38,787 nucleotides of DNA, taken from NCBI GenBank assembly GCA_007135755.1, contig SLIG01000142.1, positions 1 through 38,787 on the forward strand, given 5' to 3'. Source of the DNA: Cyanobium sp. GTDB lineage: Bacteria > Cyanobacteriota > Cyanobacteriia > PCC-6307 > Cyanobiaceae. Positions 9,401 to 17,514 of the stretch are shown piece by piece (position 1 is the first letter of the stretch; each line of letters starts with the position of its first letter). A program made the position numbers and the translations under genes. The notes below the pieces were generated by a model. That model saw only the letters and a list, made by a program, of their open reading frames with translations. It was not told the DNA's origin and ran no database searches.

Positions 9401-9604
9401 CTGGTGTTCGCCGAAGGGGTGGGGGCGGTAAGCCGCCGCAGCATCGGCACCGTGGTGTTCTCCGGCCTGCTGATGGCCACGGTGCTGAGCCTGTTCGTGG
9501 TGCCGGTGGTCTACCGGATCGTCAAGGGCTGGGAGCTGCGCTGGGGTGAGCGGCGTCGCCGTGGCTCCGTGGACGCGCCGTCAGCGGCTTCTCAGCACCC
9601 TTAG
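6419..9604 (+). CDS. RND-family (HAE1/AcrB-like) efflux permease
   Basis: A large inner-membrane proton-driven exporter, 1061 residues from the GTG at 6419. The N-terminus, [20 protein letters not shown], is the usual first membrane segment, followed by the periplasmic porter region [13 protein letters not shown]. Transmembrane segment 4 carries the proton-relay pair Asp415-Asp416 in [13 protein letters not shown]. The conserved lysine of segment 10 is in [18 protein letters not shown] serine run ([11 protein letters not shown]) sits in the first porter domain. An open frame extends upstream to 6251, but that part overlaps pyrF-pyrE and looks non-coding, so I chose the GTG, which lies just before the conserved N-terminus; no good ribosome site is visible. 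No fusion protein or outer-membrane channel gene adjoins it. The only RND adaptor in the window is at 28.1-29.3 kb. Substrate unknown. Confidence 0.92.
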   Translation: MERRPQGSISDPFLRRPVLTVVVALLVLLAGVVSLPGLQIENLPEIAPGRVSVSASYPGAGPEVVEQGVTSLLEKQLNGLEGLDQIRSTSSSSSSSITLSFEGGNPEINQINTQNEASVVQPRLPGPVSRFGVRVRRSSDDLLMVLSFSAERDRYDDVFLSGWVEQVVIDRLQRVNGVGEARLFGGSTLAFRLWLDPQRLNLANLTIADVRRALQEQNVLAALGQVGEAPAPADQMLTLPLRMEGRLRTPQEFEDLVVARGPGGGVVRLQDVGRVTLGSEDYGSIATNLDGRSTVAMGIFQRDGSNALEVSRGISEALEELSGQIPPGVDLQVIIDEAETVRQGIDRTLAGLRDAVLLVFFALLLGLGNSRLALISALAVPVALVGSLTVLRLSGSSINTLTLFGMVLATGLVVDDAIVVSEDIGRRMERGHPPLEAAREAMAELGGAVIATSLVLIAVFLPVLTLQGSTGRLYAPIGLTIGATIVFSTFNALTFTPVAASRLLSAEQREPRWLLLRLIDPPRRALEALEGPYDRWLTKALVWRRRVVAMLLAGLLLTAWAYQQRPKAFIPQEDGSQLRGVVVLPDGMALARTQEVMERVRELVSQEPAVSFGNFYAGRSFGDSASSRGIFFLRLLPIGERPPGEQTPAAIAARLNRELAGAIDDGQVVVIEAPSVRGFGAEGGIEFDLLDTSGGRLSLSAFQEQVQTFIAAAQASGDFERVTTRFSADAPLLQLEPDRLQLASLGVDLQDVVDVLGASFGSEYVNDSFEGDRIRRVIVQLEGANRRDPADVLALRVRNREGRLIPLAQLVRVREDTGPATITRTRLVRSIAVRAQPREGVSTGQAMARLQEVRSELGSQLTDLEWSGLAREESRAGGANERVFLLAVVVMVLVLAALYENFLDPMIILITVPLGLLGGIAGLALRDLPLDVYGRMGLLVLISLAAKNGILIVEFANQRLAAGIPLEPAIHGAAVARLRPILLTAISSLAGFLPLVFAEGVGAVSRRSIGTVVFSGLLMATVLSLFVVPVVYRIVKGWELRWGERRRRGSVDAPSAASQHP

Positions 9605-9664
9605 GCCACGCTATGGATCGCGGCAGCGACAGACCAGGCCGCAGTTCTGTGAGGAGTTGATCGC

Positions 9665-11425
9665 GTGACCGCAGCGGACACCTGGCCACCGCAGACGGGC
9701 AGTGCCGCCTCTGGCTTGCTCGGCCGGCTGCTGCCAGGCCTGGACCGGTTGCTCCACTACCGCGGCGGCTGGCTGCGAAGCGATCTGATGGCCGGTGTCA
9801 CGGTGGCGGCTTACCTCATCCCCCAGTGCATGGCCTATGGCGAGCTGGCGGGGGTGGAGCCGATCCAGGGCCTCTGGGCGATCTTGCCGCCGCTGTTGCT
9901 CTACGCCCTCCTGGGCTCGTCGCCGCAGCTTTCCGTGGGGCCGGAATCCACTACCGCCGTGATGACGGCCGCGGCGGTGGGGCCCCTTGCCGGGGGCAAC
10001 GCGGCTGATTATGCCTTGCTCGCCAGCACCCTGGCGCTGCTGGTGGGAATGGTGTGCTGCCTGGGGGCCTGGCTGCGGCTCGGCTTTCTGGCCGATCTGC
10101 TCTCCAAGCCGATCCTGGTGGGTTACATGGCTGGTGTGGCGGTGATCATGATCACTGGCCAGATCAGCAAGATCAGTGGTGTGCCGCTGTCGGCTGAGTC
10201 ACTCTCGGGCCAGCTGCAGGAACTGCTCCAGCATCAGGGCGAAATCCATCTTCCAACCCTCCTGCTGGCGGCGGGGGTGCTGGTGTTTCTCTTCTGGGTG
10301 CAGCGCCGGTTCCCGCAAGCACCCGGCTCGCTGCTGGCGGTGCTGCTGGCCAGCTCGGTGGTGGGCGTCTTCCGTCTCGACCAGGCCGGGGTGGCCGTGA
10401 TCGGCCCCATCCCGGCGGGGCTGCCCTCGCTGGCCATCCCGCGCGGCATCACCGCCGGCAACCTGAACTACCTCCTTTCCACCGCGCTGGGCATCGCTCT
10501 GGTGGGCTATTCCGACAACGTGCTCACAGCCCGCGCCTTCGCCGCTCGCGGCGGCTATCACATCGATGCCAACCAGGAGTTGCTGGCGCTTGGAACGGTG
10601 AATCTGGGCAATGGTCTGTTCCAGGGGTTTCCGGTGAGCAGCAGCGGCAGCCGCACGGCGATCGGCGATTCCCTCGGCAGTCGCTCCCAGCTGTTCTCGC
10701 TGGTGGCCTTCGCAGTGGTGCTGATCGTGCTGCTGTTTCTCAGACCCCTGCTGGCGCTCTTCCCCGAGGCGGCTTTGGGAGCGATCGTGATCTATGCGGC
10801 CCTGCGCCTGATCGAGGTGCCGGAGTTTCGGAGGCTGCGGCAGTTCAAGCGCAGCGAATTCCGCCTGGCTCTGATCACGCTGTTCGGTGTGCTGGCCACC
10901 GACCTTCTGATCGGAGTGGGTCTAGCGGTGGCGCTGTCGGTGGTGGATCTGCTCGCCCGCCTGATGCGCCCGCACGATGCGGTGTTGGGTTCGGCACCGA
11001 ACCTTGCCGGCCTGCACGACGTGAAGGACTGGAAGGGCGCCACCACTGTGCCGGGGCTGGTTTTATACCGCTACGACGCGCCGCTGTGCTTCGCCAACGC
11101 TGAAAACTTCAGGCGGCGGGCCCTTGAGGCGATTGCCGCAGAACAGACACCGGTGGAGTGGTTCGTGCTCAACGCCGAAGCGATTGCGGAGATCGACATC
11201 ACGGCCGCCGATGCCCTGCAGGACTTCTCCCAGGAGCTCCAGCGGCGCAACATCACCTTCGCCATGGCACGCGTGAAGCAGGACCTCTACGCCCTGCTGG
11301 AGCGGGCCGGCATCGTCGAGCGCCTGGGGCCGGAGCGGTTCTTCCCGACCCTTCCGAGTGCCCTCGCCGCCTTCAGCGCCCGCAGCCCCGACCACTCTGC
11401 AGCGCTTGAAGACGGCGGCGCCTGA
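9665..11425 (+). CDS. SulP-family anion transporter with STAS domain
   Basis: A 586-residue inner-membrane transporter. The SulP signature region reads AGVTVAAYLIPQCMAYGELAGV near residues 43-65, followed by LSVGPESTTAVMTAAAV. About ten to fourteen hydrophobic segments run to residue about 430, including GLFQGFPVSSSGSRTAIGDSLGSRSQLF. A cytoplasmic STAS domain occupies about 445-565 (VLYRYDAPLCFANAENF, then NAEAIAEIDITAADAL). The family moves sulfate, bicarbonate (BicA) or other anions, and the sequence alone does not decide which. The GTG start at 9665 has AGGAG nine bases upstream. The gene follows the RND permease by 60 bases and ends nine bases from a convergent gene. Confidence 0.9.
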   Translation: MTAADTWPPQTGSAASGLLGRLLPGLDRLLHYRGGWLRSDLMAGVTVAAYLIPQCMAYGELAGVEPIQGLWAILPPLLLYALLGSSPQLSVGPESTTAVMTAAAVGPLAGGNAADYALLASTLALLVGMVCCLGAWLRLGFLADLLSKPILVGYMAGVAVIMITGQISKISGVPLSAESLSGQLQELLQHQGEIHLPTLLLAAGVLVFLFWVQRRFPQAPGSLLAVLLASSVVGVFRLDQAGVAVIGPIPAGLPSLAIPRGITAGNLNYLLSTALGIALVGYSDNVLTARAFAARGGYHIDANQELLALGTVNLGNGLFQGFPVSSSGSRTAIGDSLGSRSQLFSLVAFAVVLIVLLFLRPLLALFPEAALGAIVIYAALRLIEVPEFRRLRQFKRSEFRLALITLFGVLATDLLIGVGLAVALSVVDLLARLMRPHDAVLGSAPNLAGLHDVKDWKGATTVPGLVLYRYDAPLCFANAENFRRRALEAIAAEQTPVEWFVLNAEAIAEIDITAADALQDFSQELQRRNITFAMARVKQDLYALLERAGIVERLGPERFFPTLPSALAAFSARSPDHSAALEDGGA

Positions 11426-11433
11426 GGGGGGGG

Positions 11434-12426
11434 TCAGCCGTCCCCATAGGCCACCACACAGGCCGCGTTGAGCAACTCAGCTTCCGCGGCCGTGCGGGGT
11501 GTCCGTCCGTCGAGGGTTCCCTGCTGACAGTCCGCCGTCATCTCCACCGTGCCGGTGTTGTCGTTCACCACGAAGGTCACGCCTTGGCTGCCGGCAGGTT
11601 CGACGCTCGGGTAGTACAGCTCAAAGCTGGTGTTGGGCACGGCGATGTAGGTGACCTGATCGGAGATGGCGTCATCCACCGCGGCGTCGATGATCGCGGC
11701 GGTGGTGAGGGTGGTGACGCCCCAGGCCGCGGCGCTGGCACCCCACCAGTTCCAGGGGGGAGAACTCCAGCCGCCATACCAGCCGTAGTTCCATGGGCGG
11801 GCATAGCCCCAACCCGGCCGGGCCCAGCCCGACCAGTAGTTGTCCCAGCGGTTGTCGGAGCGGTCGCGCCGCACGTCCGTGCGGTCCGACACGCGGTCGC
11901 TGCGCTGGTCCTGGCGGTTCGTGCTGCGGTCCGTGCGGTTGTCCTGGCGGATGTCGGTGCGGTCGGTGCGTTCCCCCTGGCGATCGCCGCGCTGGTCCGT
12001 GCGCTGGCCCTGTCGGTCCCCGGCCCCGTCCTGGCGGCCCTGCTGGCGGGTCGTGGCGGTCTGGCTGCGCTGCGTTTGCCGGGTCCCGCTTGCGGCGGGC
12101 TTGGGCTTGCTGCCGCTGCTGAAGCCACCGGCGGGTTTGCTGCTGCCCCGGTAGGCGCTGCCGCCGTTGCTGTAGTTGCCGAAGCCGGTGCGGCCGCTGC
12201 CACTGGGCCTGGAGCCGCTGCTGCGGCCGTAGCTGCTGCCACCGCCGCCGCGACCACCACCACCGCCGCGACCACCACCGCCGCCGCCGCCACGGGCGAG
12301 CAGGGTTGGCTCAGGAGCTGCCGCTGGTTCGGTGGCGGCAGCTCCTGAGGCCAGCAGCGGCAGGGGGGGCAGGGCCAGGGAAAGGCTCAGGGCAGCGAGG
12401 GTGCCCAGGCGGATCAGACGGTTCAT
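11434..12426 (-). CDS. Exported low-complexity protein with Gly-run and Arg/Asp-rich repeat
   Basis: I do not recognise the function. The 330-residue protein starts with a signal peptide (MNRLIRLGTLAALSLSLALPP, with likely cleavage near ASGAAA). Residues about 45-70 are almost all Gly with Arg. Residues about 70-120 are Ser/Gly/Lys-rich. Residues about 130-195 form a repeat of Arg, Asp, Gln and Thr in units of about seven residues, such as QRTDQRG, ERTDRTD and NRTDRST. A Trp/Tyr/Gly-rich stretch follows, then a more ordinary C-terminal domain (GVTTLTTAAIIDAAVDDAIS, then PNTSFELYYPSVEP) with two cysteines. Its start overlaps the stop of the upstream gene (ATGA), so the two are probably translated together. 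The Arg-rich part is very basic and may bind polyanions or the cell surface; that is inference. Confidence 0.8.
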   Translation of the reverse strand: MNRLIRLGTLAALSLSLALPPLPLLASGAAATEPAAAPEPTLLARGGGGGGGRGGGGGRGGGGSSYGRSSGSRPSGSGRTGFGNYSNGGSAYRGSSKPAGGFSSGSKPKPAASGTRQTQRSQTATTRQQGRQDGAGDRQGQRTDQRGDRQGERTDRTDIRQDNRTDRSTNRQDQRSDRVSDRTDVRRDRSDNRWDNYWSGWARPGWGYARPWNYGWYGGWSSPPWNWWGASAAAWGVTTLTTAAIIDAAVDDAISDQVTYIAVPNTSFELYYPSVEPAGSQGVTFVVNDNTGTVEMTADCQQGTLDGRTPRTAAEAELLNAACVVAYGDG

Positions 12427-12923
12427 TGGTCCAGGGCCTCCTTCAGCCGGGTGCAGCCGTCGTCGAAGCAGGCGATCTCGGTGCGGCCGTTGCTGCCGAA
12501 GCTCAGCGCCATCCGGTCACGGCCAGCCAGGGCCGGGCCGCCTTCCTCCCGCACGCTGTTGAGATAGTTGGGGTTGATCACGCAGAAGGCGCGGTCGTTG
12601 AAGCAGAGCTCGTTGGTGGAGAAGCGGATGGAGGCGTTGCGCACCGGCCCCCAGGTGTTGGTGGTGGGGTTGAGGGCCTCGATCCGCACATAGGGCTCAT
12701 CGATCACCCGGTACACGAGGGTGCGGTCGCCCACCCGGTGCCGGTATTCGGTGGCATCGCCCACGTCCACCGCCTCCACGACGCAGGGCACGGGGGCCAT
12801 GCGCTGGATGCTGCAGGTGGTGTTGAGGGAGTACAGGGTCTGCGCACCGGCGGCCCTGGGGAGGGCCACGGCAGCAAGCGAGACGGCGGAGCCGAGCAGC
12901 GCCAGCAGGCGGAGCGAAGTCAT
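12423..12923 (-). CDS. Small exported protein of unknown function
   Basis: A 166-residue protein with a clear signal peptide (LRLLALLGSAVSLAAVALPRAAGAQ, cleavage likely after AGA). The mature part is about 140 residues with six cysteines (TTCSI, VPCVV, ELCFN, AFCVI, IACFDDGC), which suggests disulfides in the periplasm. Segments such as YRHRVGDRTLVYRVIDEPYV and IRFSTNELCFNDRAFCV look like a beta-rich domain. I do not recognise the family. Its TGA stop overlaps the ATG of the following Gly/Arg-repeat gene by four bases, so the two are probably one operon and may act together outside the membrane. The 143 bases upstream hold no gene and probably carry the promoter, though I see no convincing -35/-10 pair. 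Confidence 0.82.
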   Translation of the reverse strand: MTSLRLLALLGSAVSLAAVALPRAAGAQTLYSLNTTCSIQRMAPVPCVVEAVDVGDATEYRHRVGDRTLVYRVIDEPYVRIEALNPTTNTWGPVRNASIRFSTNELCFNDRAFCVINPNYLNSVREEGGPALAGRDRMALSFGSNGRTEIACFDDGCTRLKEALDQ

Positions 12924-13066
12924 GGCGTTGAGGGGAGAGAACCCGGCGAAGCGTTCAGGTGCCGTGGCTTCAATCTGCGCGTCTGCTGGGCATCAGTCCT
13001 GTCCGCTAACTGCACTGACACCGTTCCTCACAGCCAGTCGCAGGGGCTGGCGTGGACCCGGTTGCT

Positions 13067-13786
13067 TCAGTCGCCGCCGGTCTCGTCGCCATCGCTGCTG
13101 CGCATGCTGAACCGCCCGATGAGCAGTCCCATCACGATGGCCAGGTAACTGTTGCCGGCCACCGCCAGGGCAATGCTCACCATCTGGGCCGCCGGCGTGA
13201 CCGGCAGGATGTCGCCATAGCCGGTGGTGGTGAGGGAGACGAAGGCGAAGTAGTTCAGCCGCACGAAGTCGAGCCTCCACACAGGCTCCAGACCGTCGGG
13301 TCCGGCCGGGGTCAGGTCGACGCTGGTGAAACTGCCGGGCGCCACGGTCTCCACGGCCGCGCTCAGAAACCCGCCGGAGAGGCCCAGCATCAGATAGCCG
13401 GCCAGGGCACCACTGAGCACGGCCTGGTCCACGCTGCGCTCCTCGCCCAGCTGGCGGATCAGCCGCTGGGCGCTCCAGACGCTGAACAGGGCCCAGAGGA
13501 CCACCACCGGCACGCCGGTGCCGCGCAGCTCCAGCGGGGTGAGCAGCCAGAAACCGCCCACGGCCAGGGTGGCGATGCCTGTGGCGCGGTACAGCCTCAG
13601 GCTGAGGCTGCCGCGGGGGCCACGGCTGGACCGGGTGCCCAGGGTGCGCAGCATGATCGCCCCCAGCACCAGGTAGCCGGGCGTGGCGAGGCGGCCCCAG
13701 GGGTCGGGGAGCGTGAAGATCGCCAGCAGCGCCACGCAGCCGACCAGCAGCAGGCGGTAGTGGTGCTGGCGGGCGGTGCTGGCCAT
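13067..13786 (-). CDS. Voltage-insensitive potassium channel, probably 6TM
   Basis: The 239-residue membrane protein has the potassium selectivity filter TTTGYGD at residues 186-192, flanked by a pore helix (YFAFVSLTT) and a last transmembrane segment (IALAVAGNSYLAIVMGLLIG). Four or five hydrophobic segments precede it (about 11-26, 33-46, 65-82, 88-106 and 117-135). None shows the regular Arg/Lys spacing of a voltage sensor. The C-terminus is short and acidic (SSDGDETGGD), with no RCK domain. An upstream continuation of this frame overlaps the SDR gene and is not natural protein, so the start is the ATG at 13786, five bases after the SDR stop. It is the last gene of a four-gene operon whose second gene is also a potassium channel. 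Confidence 0.85.
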   Translation of the reverse strand: MASTARQHHYRLLLVGCVALLAIFTLPDPWGRLATPGYLVLGAIMLRTLGTRSSRGPRGSLSLRLYRATGIATLAVGGFWLLTPLELRGTGVPVVVLWALFSVWSAQRLIRQLGEERSVDQAVLSGALAGYLMLGLSGGFLSAAVETVAPGSFTSVDLTPAGPDGLEPVWRLDFVRLNYFAFVSLTTTGYGDILPVTPAAQMVSIALAVAGNSYLAIVMGLLIGRFSMRSSDGDETGGD

Positions 13787-13791
13787 GGGCT

Positions 13792-14562
13792 TCAGGCCTC
13801 CAGCTGGCAGTTGACGCTGAACTCGAACGGCACCGCCGCCGCCGGCAGCGCGAGCAGATGGCTGACGCTGGCGGCCAGGTCCTGCGGCTGGGTCATGGCC
13901 TGGCGGGGGATCGCCGTGACGGCGGCGGCCATGGCGGTGTTCACCCAGCTGGGGCAGATGGCCGTGACGCGGATGCCGTTGTCCCAGCCCTCGTTGCGCA
14001 TCGTCTGGCAGAGGGCCAGCAGGGCGAACTTGCTGGCGCCGTAGGCGGCCAGTCGCCCCTTCACCCGCTTGCCGCTCATCGACACCAGCGTCAGCACGCG
14101 CCCGTCGCCACTGGCCGCCAGCAGGGGCCAGGCGGCCCGGCTCAGCCGCCAGGGGCCCATCAGATTCACATCCAGTACGCGGCCGATCTCCTCTTCCTCG
14201 CCGTCGGCGTACTGCAGGCCCACCCGCGAGAACACCCCGGCGCAGTGCACCAGGGCGTCGATGCCGCCCCAGCGCTCGGCGGTGGCCTCCACCCAGGCCC
14301 TCGGTCCGCGGGGGGCGGCGTCGCCGGCGCTGGCCTCGTAGGGATGGATGAGCAGGCGATCGGGCGCCTGCCGGCACAGTGCCGCCGCGCCGGTCTCGGC
14401 CTGCAGGCCCGCCGGATCGCGCACCCCCGCGCTCACCCGGTGGCCCTCGGCCAGCAGGCGCTCGGCGATGGCGCGGCCGATGCCGCGGCTGGCGCCGCTC
14501 ACCAGCACCGTGCGCGGGCTCGGGGCGTCGGCGGGCTCAGGCTGGCCTGGAGAGGCGCTCAT
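13792..14562 (-). CDS. Short-chain dehydrogenase/reductase (SDR)
   Basis: A 256-residue NAD(P)-dependent oxidoreductase of the classical SDR type. The cofactor motif is VSGASRGIGRAIAERLL, followed by the structural HCAG motif (the usual NAG), the catalytic serine in LTLVSMSGKR and the YxxxK pair in AAYGASKFALL. The C-terminal part, ICPSWVNTAM, is also typical. The basic residues in the GASRGIG loop and GVRD favour NADP. The substrate cannot be told. The start is the ATG at 14562, ten bases after the stop of the KirBac-like channel gene; the open frame continues upstream but overlaps that gene. It lies between two potassium channel genes in one operon, an unusual setting for an SDR. Confidence 0.9.
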   Translation of the reverse strand: MSASPGQPEPADAPSPRTVLVSGASRGIGRAIAERLLAEGHRVSAGVRDPAGLQAETGAAALCRQAPDRLLIHPYEASAGDAAPRGPRAWVEATAERWGGIDALVHCAGVFSRVGLQYADGEEEEIGRVLDVNLMGPWRLSRAAWPLLAASGDGRVLTLVSMSGKRVKGRLAAYGASKFALLALCQTMRNEGWDNGIRVTAICPSWVNTAMAAAVTAIPRQAMTQPQDLAASVSHLLALPAAAVPFEFSVNCQLEA

Positions 14563-14572
14563 GGGGCGGTGC

Positions 14573-15289
14573 TCATGGGGTGGTGGAGCCGGCCCGCACG
14601 ATCGCCCTGGCTGGGTAGCGGTGCACCAGGTGAATCGGGCGCTCCAGGGTGGCATCCATGCCGCTGAAGCTCACCAGCAGTTCGCCCCCGCCCGCCGCAG
14701 GATCGCGGTCATGGCCCGCCAGCGGACCGCCGTCCTCAAGGGGATGCAGCAGGCGCAGGTCGTCGAGCATGGGCAGGCCGTCGGGGGTGAGCAGGGGCAG
14801 CGGCCGCAGCTGCCGGTCCCCATCGGGGGGCTGCCAGAACACGCGCACGCGCACATCAAAGAGGGTGTTGGGGCGGCTGTTGTGCAGCCGGATCACCAGG
14901 CACTCGCGGCCCTCGTGCGCCTCGATCCGGGCCTCCTCGGCGAACTCCACGCTCTGCGGGGTGCGGGCGAAGCGGGCGAAGGCCAGGCCGGTGATCAGGG
15001 CCACCAGGATCAGGCCGGTGATCGCCTCGCCGGTGGTCACCAGGTGCACCCAGAGGCTGTCGGGGTAGAGGGAGCCGTAGCCGATCGTGGCCAGCGTCTC
15101 CACCGAGAGGAAAAAGGCCCGCAGGGACACAGGCAGATCGTCGCTGCCACCGATGCCGGCGGGATCGAGCAGGTAGAGGCCGGCGAACAGCAGGTTGATC
15201 AGCAGGTACAGCCCCGTGACCAGCGCCAGGAAGCGCCACCAGCTCAGCTCCACCAGCAGCAGATAGGGCTGGCGCCAGCGGCCGCTCAT
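14573..15289 (-). CDS. Inward-rectifier (KirBac-like) potassium channel
   Basis: A 238-residue protein with the KirBac layout. TM1 is at about 18-41 (WWRFLALVTGLYLLINLLF). The slide/pore segment LRAFFLSVETLATIGYGS follows, with the filter TIGYG at 68-72. TM2 is at about 84-104 and ends in FARFART, close to the FARFARP of known KirBac proteins. The rest is a beta-rich cytoplasmic domain (VIRLHNSRPNTLFDVRVRVF, then ELLVSFSGMDATL). It is about 60 residues shorter than typical KirBac, with less sequence at both ends. The residue after the filter is Ser rather than the common Asp. The start overlaps the stop of the upstream kinase gene by four bases (ATGA), so the two are probably coupled in translation. 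Confidence 0.88.
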   Translation of the reverse strand: MSGRWRQPYLLLVELSWWRFLALVTGLYLLINLLFAGLYLLDPAGIGGSDDLPVSLRAFFLSVETLATIGYGSLYPDSLWVHLVTTGEAITGLILVALITGLAFARFARTPQSVEFAEEARIEAHEGRECLVIRLHNSRPNTLFDVRVRVFWQPPDGDRQLRPLPLLTPDGLPMLDDLRLLHPLEDGGPLAGHDRDPAAGGGELLVSFSGMDATLERPIHLVHRYPARAIVRAGSTTP

Positions 15290-16878
15290 GGCTGCTCCGG
15301 CTGCCGCAGGGCCCGGCGCCAGCGCCGGCGCACCGCCGCCGCCGTGGCCGCCACCGCGCTCTGGGGGCCCACGGCGATCGCCTGCTGCCGCTCGTCGGAG
15401 TCGAGGGGTTCATCCCAGCCGATCTGGCGCTCCAGCACCGTCAGATCAGCGTCGGAGGGGTCGTGGCCGCGGCGCTGGCGCTGCTCGATGCGCTCCCGCA
15501 GCAGCGCCTCCGGGGCGCTGAACTCCAGGATCAGCAGGGGCACCCCAGCCCGGCCCGCCACCGCCGCCATGGCGGCCCGGTCGCCGCGGCGCAGGAAGCA
15601 GGCATCCACGATCACCGCAAAACCGGCTGCCAGCACCTGCGCCGCCAGCTCTGGCAGCCGCTGGCCGAACAGCTCCTCGCTCACCTGCCGGCCATAGAGA
15701 TCCCCCTGGCGCCTGGGGCCGGCCGGGATGCCCCAGAGCCCGAACATCCGCTTGCGCTCCACATCGGAGCGCAGGCGGATGGCCCCCAGCTCGGCCGCCA
15801 GCGGGCCGGTGTGGTGTGATTTGCCGCTGCCGGAGAGCCCGTGGCAGATCAGCACCGCCTGGGGGGCCGGCGTGATGCTGGCCTCGGCCAGGTCCAGGTA
15901 GGCCGCCACCGGTCCATCGGCGCTGCCGTCGCCGCTGAGGGCTGCCACCTTGGCGCGCACCAGGGCCCGGTAGCTCTGATACCAGCGCCACAGGGCCAGG
16001 CCGCCGTGGTCGCCGCTGAGGTCCAGCCAGTGGTTGAGCAGCCGGGCCCCCAGAGCCGGATGGCCGCGCTGCTGCAGATCCATCACCAGGAAGGCCAGGT
16101 CGCTGATCACGTCGATCCAGCGCAGGGCGGGGCTGAACTCGAGGCAGTCGAACACCTCGATGCGCCCGTTTCGCAGCAGCATGTTGCCCAGGTGCAGATC
16201 ACCGTGGCACTCGCGTACCCGCCCCTGCTCCAGGCGGTGCACCAGCAGCGGCTCCAGCTCGGCGAAGGCGGCCCGGTTCCAGCCCGCCAAGCGCTCGATG
16301 CGGGCCTGCAGCTCGGCGGCCGCTCGCTGCCGCAGGCAGGCCACATTGGCCTCCACCGGCTCAAGTACCGCAGCCGGGGTGCCGTAGGGGCCGGCGGCGG
16401 GGGCAACGGCCGCGGCGGCGTGGAAGCGGGCCAGGGTGTCCGCCAGGGCCTCGATCTGCTCGCCCCCCACCTCCTCCCGCGCCAGGGCGGCCGGCAGCAG
16501 GGCCTCCTGGGGAAACTGGCGCATCCGCACGGCCACCTCCAGCGGCGCAGTCCGCAGGATCTCCCCGTCGCTGGTGTTCTCCGCCAGCTCCTGCAGCCGG
16601 GGTCCCCGTTCGGTCTGCACCACGGCCGCCAGACCCAGGTAGAGGTCGCTCACCAGGCGCCGGTTGAGGCGCAGCTCCTCGCGGCAGTCGTGAAGGCGCA
16701 GCGCCAGGGTGGTGAAGTTCACGAAGCCCAGATCCACGGGCTTGCGGATCTTGTAGGCCACAGAGCCGGTGAGCAGCACCCAGGAGATGTGGGTCTCGAG
16801 CACCGCGATGGTCTCCACCGGATGGCCGTAGGCCTGGGGACGGCGCAGGGCCTCGATCAGGGCGGAGCCCTCGCTCAC
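15286..16878 (-). CDS. Aminoglycoside-phosphotransferase-like / P-loop kinase fusion protein
   Basis: A two-domain cytosolic protein of 530 residues from the GTG at 16878. The first part (to about 320) is an APH/choline-kinase fold: HISWVLLTGSVAYKIRKPVDLGF with the ATP-site lysine, then the catalytic loop CHGDLHLGNMLL and the metal motif FDCLEF. The second part (about 340-530) is a P-loop kinase like the gluconate or zeta-toxin group: LICHGLSGSGKSHHTG, then RSDVERKRMFGL. This fusion occurs in many bacteria with no settled substrate. I chose the GTG because GGGAGGGAG lies just before it and the conserved domain begins ten residues on. An ATG at 16935 is also in frame, but the extra 19 codons come from a repeat-rich stretch. 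It heads the operon with KirBac, SDR and a second potassium channel. Confidence 0.87.
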   Translation of the reverse strand: MSEGSALIEALRRPQAYGHPVETIAVLETHISWVLLTGSVAYKIRKPVDLGFVNFTTLALRLHDCREELRLNRRLVSDLYLGLAAVVQTERGPRLQELAENTSDGEILRTAPLEVAVRMRQFPQEALLPAALAREEVGGEQIEALADTLARFHAAAAVAPAAGPYGTPAAVLEPVEANVACLRQRAAAELQARIERLAGWNRAAFAELEPLLVHRLEQGRVRECHGDLHLGNMLLRNGRIEVFDCLEFSPALRWIDVISDLAFLVMDLQQRGHPALGARLLNHWLDLSGDHGGLALWRWYQSYRALVRAKVAALSGDGSADGPVAAYLDLAEASITPAPQAVLICHGLSGSGKSHHTGPLAAELGAIRLRSDVERKRMFGLWGIPAGPRRQGDLYGRQVSEELFGQRLPELAAQVLAAGFAVIVDACFLRRGDRAAMAAVAGRAGVPLLILEFSAPEALLRERIEQRQRRGHDPSDADLTVLERQIGWDEPLDSDERQQAIAVGPQSAVAATAAAVRRRWRRALRQPEQP

Positions 16879-16909
16879 CTGCTCCCTCCCGGCCTGGGTG
16901 GAATCGTGG

Positions 16910-16942
16910 CAGATCCGCAACGATCCGATCTGCAACGATCCG
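16910..16942. repeat. Direct repeats in a divergent promoter region (GCAACGATCCG twice)
   Basis: Between the divergent kinase-fusion gene and the 16996 gene, GCAACGATCCG occurs at 16917-16927 and 16932-16942, a 15-base period. The first copy is preceded by AGATCC. The position and period suit a regulator binding on one face of the helix, but no known operator is recognised. A related array lies at 25106-25128. Confidence 0.6.
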
Positions 16943-16995
16943 CGGGCCGCGGGCCGGGACTGGGCTATTCAAGTTCAGCCAATCACGGTGCTGCC

Positions 16996-17514
16996 ATGGG
17001 GCGGATCGTTCGCTGGGGGCTCGGCCTCCTGCTGGCGGTGGGGGTGCTGCTCGCCGGCCTGCTGCTGTTGCCGATCGGGGAGTGGTTGCCGGGGGGCACG
17101 GTGGGCGATGTGCCCAGCGCCCAGGTGGTGAACGGCACCGCCTTCAACGCCCTGTTCCCGGAGGCCGGCCCGGGCGAGCAGCTGGTGTACACCCAGGAGA
17201 AGCGGGGCTTCAGTGAGGCCCGCCTCAAGCAGGGCGACAGCACCCTGGCCCTGCTGGCCATCTCCGACACCACCACCGCCCCCGAGGCCCGCGAGAAGTT
17301 CAGCGCCAGCTCCGAGCGCATCCAGGGCTGGCCGCTGGTGGAGCAGGGCCCCCAGGCCAGCGCCCTGCTGGTGGCTGAGCGCTTTCAGGTGAAGGTGATC
17401 GGCCAGGGGGCGGGGCTGGATCCGGCCCAGCGCCATGAGCTGCTGGACGCCTTCGACCTGTCGGGTCTGGCGGATCTGCAGGCACCGGCCCTGCCTGCCA
17501 AGGGGGCCCGATGA
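16996..17514 (+). CDS. Membrane-anchored protein of unknown function
   Basis: A 172-residue protein with one N-terminal hydrophobic segment (about 9-30, LGLLLAVGVLLAGLLLLPIG) and a soluble part of about 140 residues, probably outside the membrane. No family is recognised. The soluble part contains AFNALFPEAGPGEQLVYTQEKRGFSEARL and later PQASALLVAERFQVKVIGQG, which look like an ordinary alpha/beta domain with no cysteines. The start ATG at 16996 is the one directly before the membrane segment. The open frame continues upstream through the oppositely oriented kinase gene but is not natural there. Its stop overlaps the next gene's ATG by four bases, so the two are coupled. Confidence 0.8.
   Translation: MGRIVRWGLGLLLAVGVLLAGLLLLPIGEWLPGGTVGDVPSAQVVNGTAFNALFPEAGPGEQLVYTQEKRGFSEARLKQGDSTLALLAISDTTTAPEAREKFSASSERIQGWPLVEQGPQASALLVAERFQVKVIGQGAGLDPAQRHELLDAFDLSGLADLQAPALPAKGAR

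Noticed and set aside
11850-12060. Repetitive DNA at 11.85-12.06 kb as a CRISPR array or non-coding repeat
   Set aside because: The repeats are short, irregular and keep the reading frame of the Arg/Asp-rich protein; there are no uniform repeats with unique spacers.
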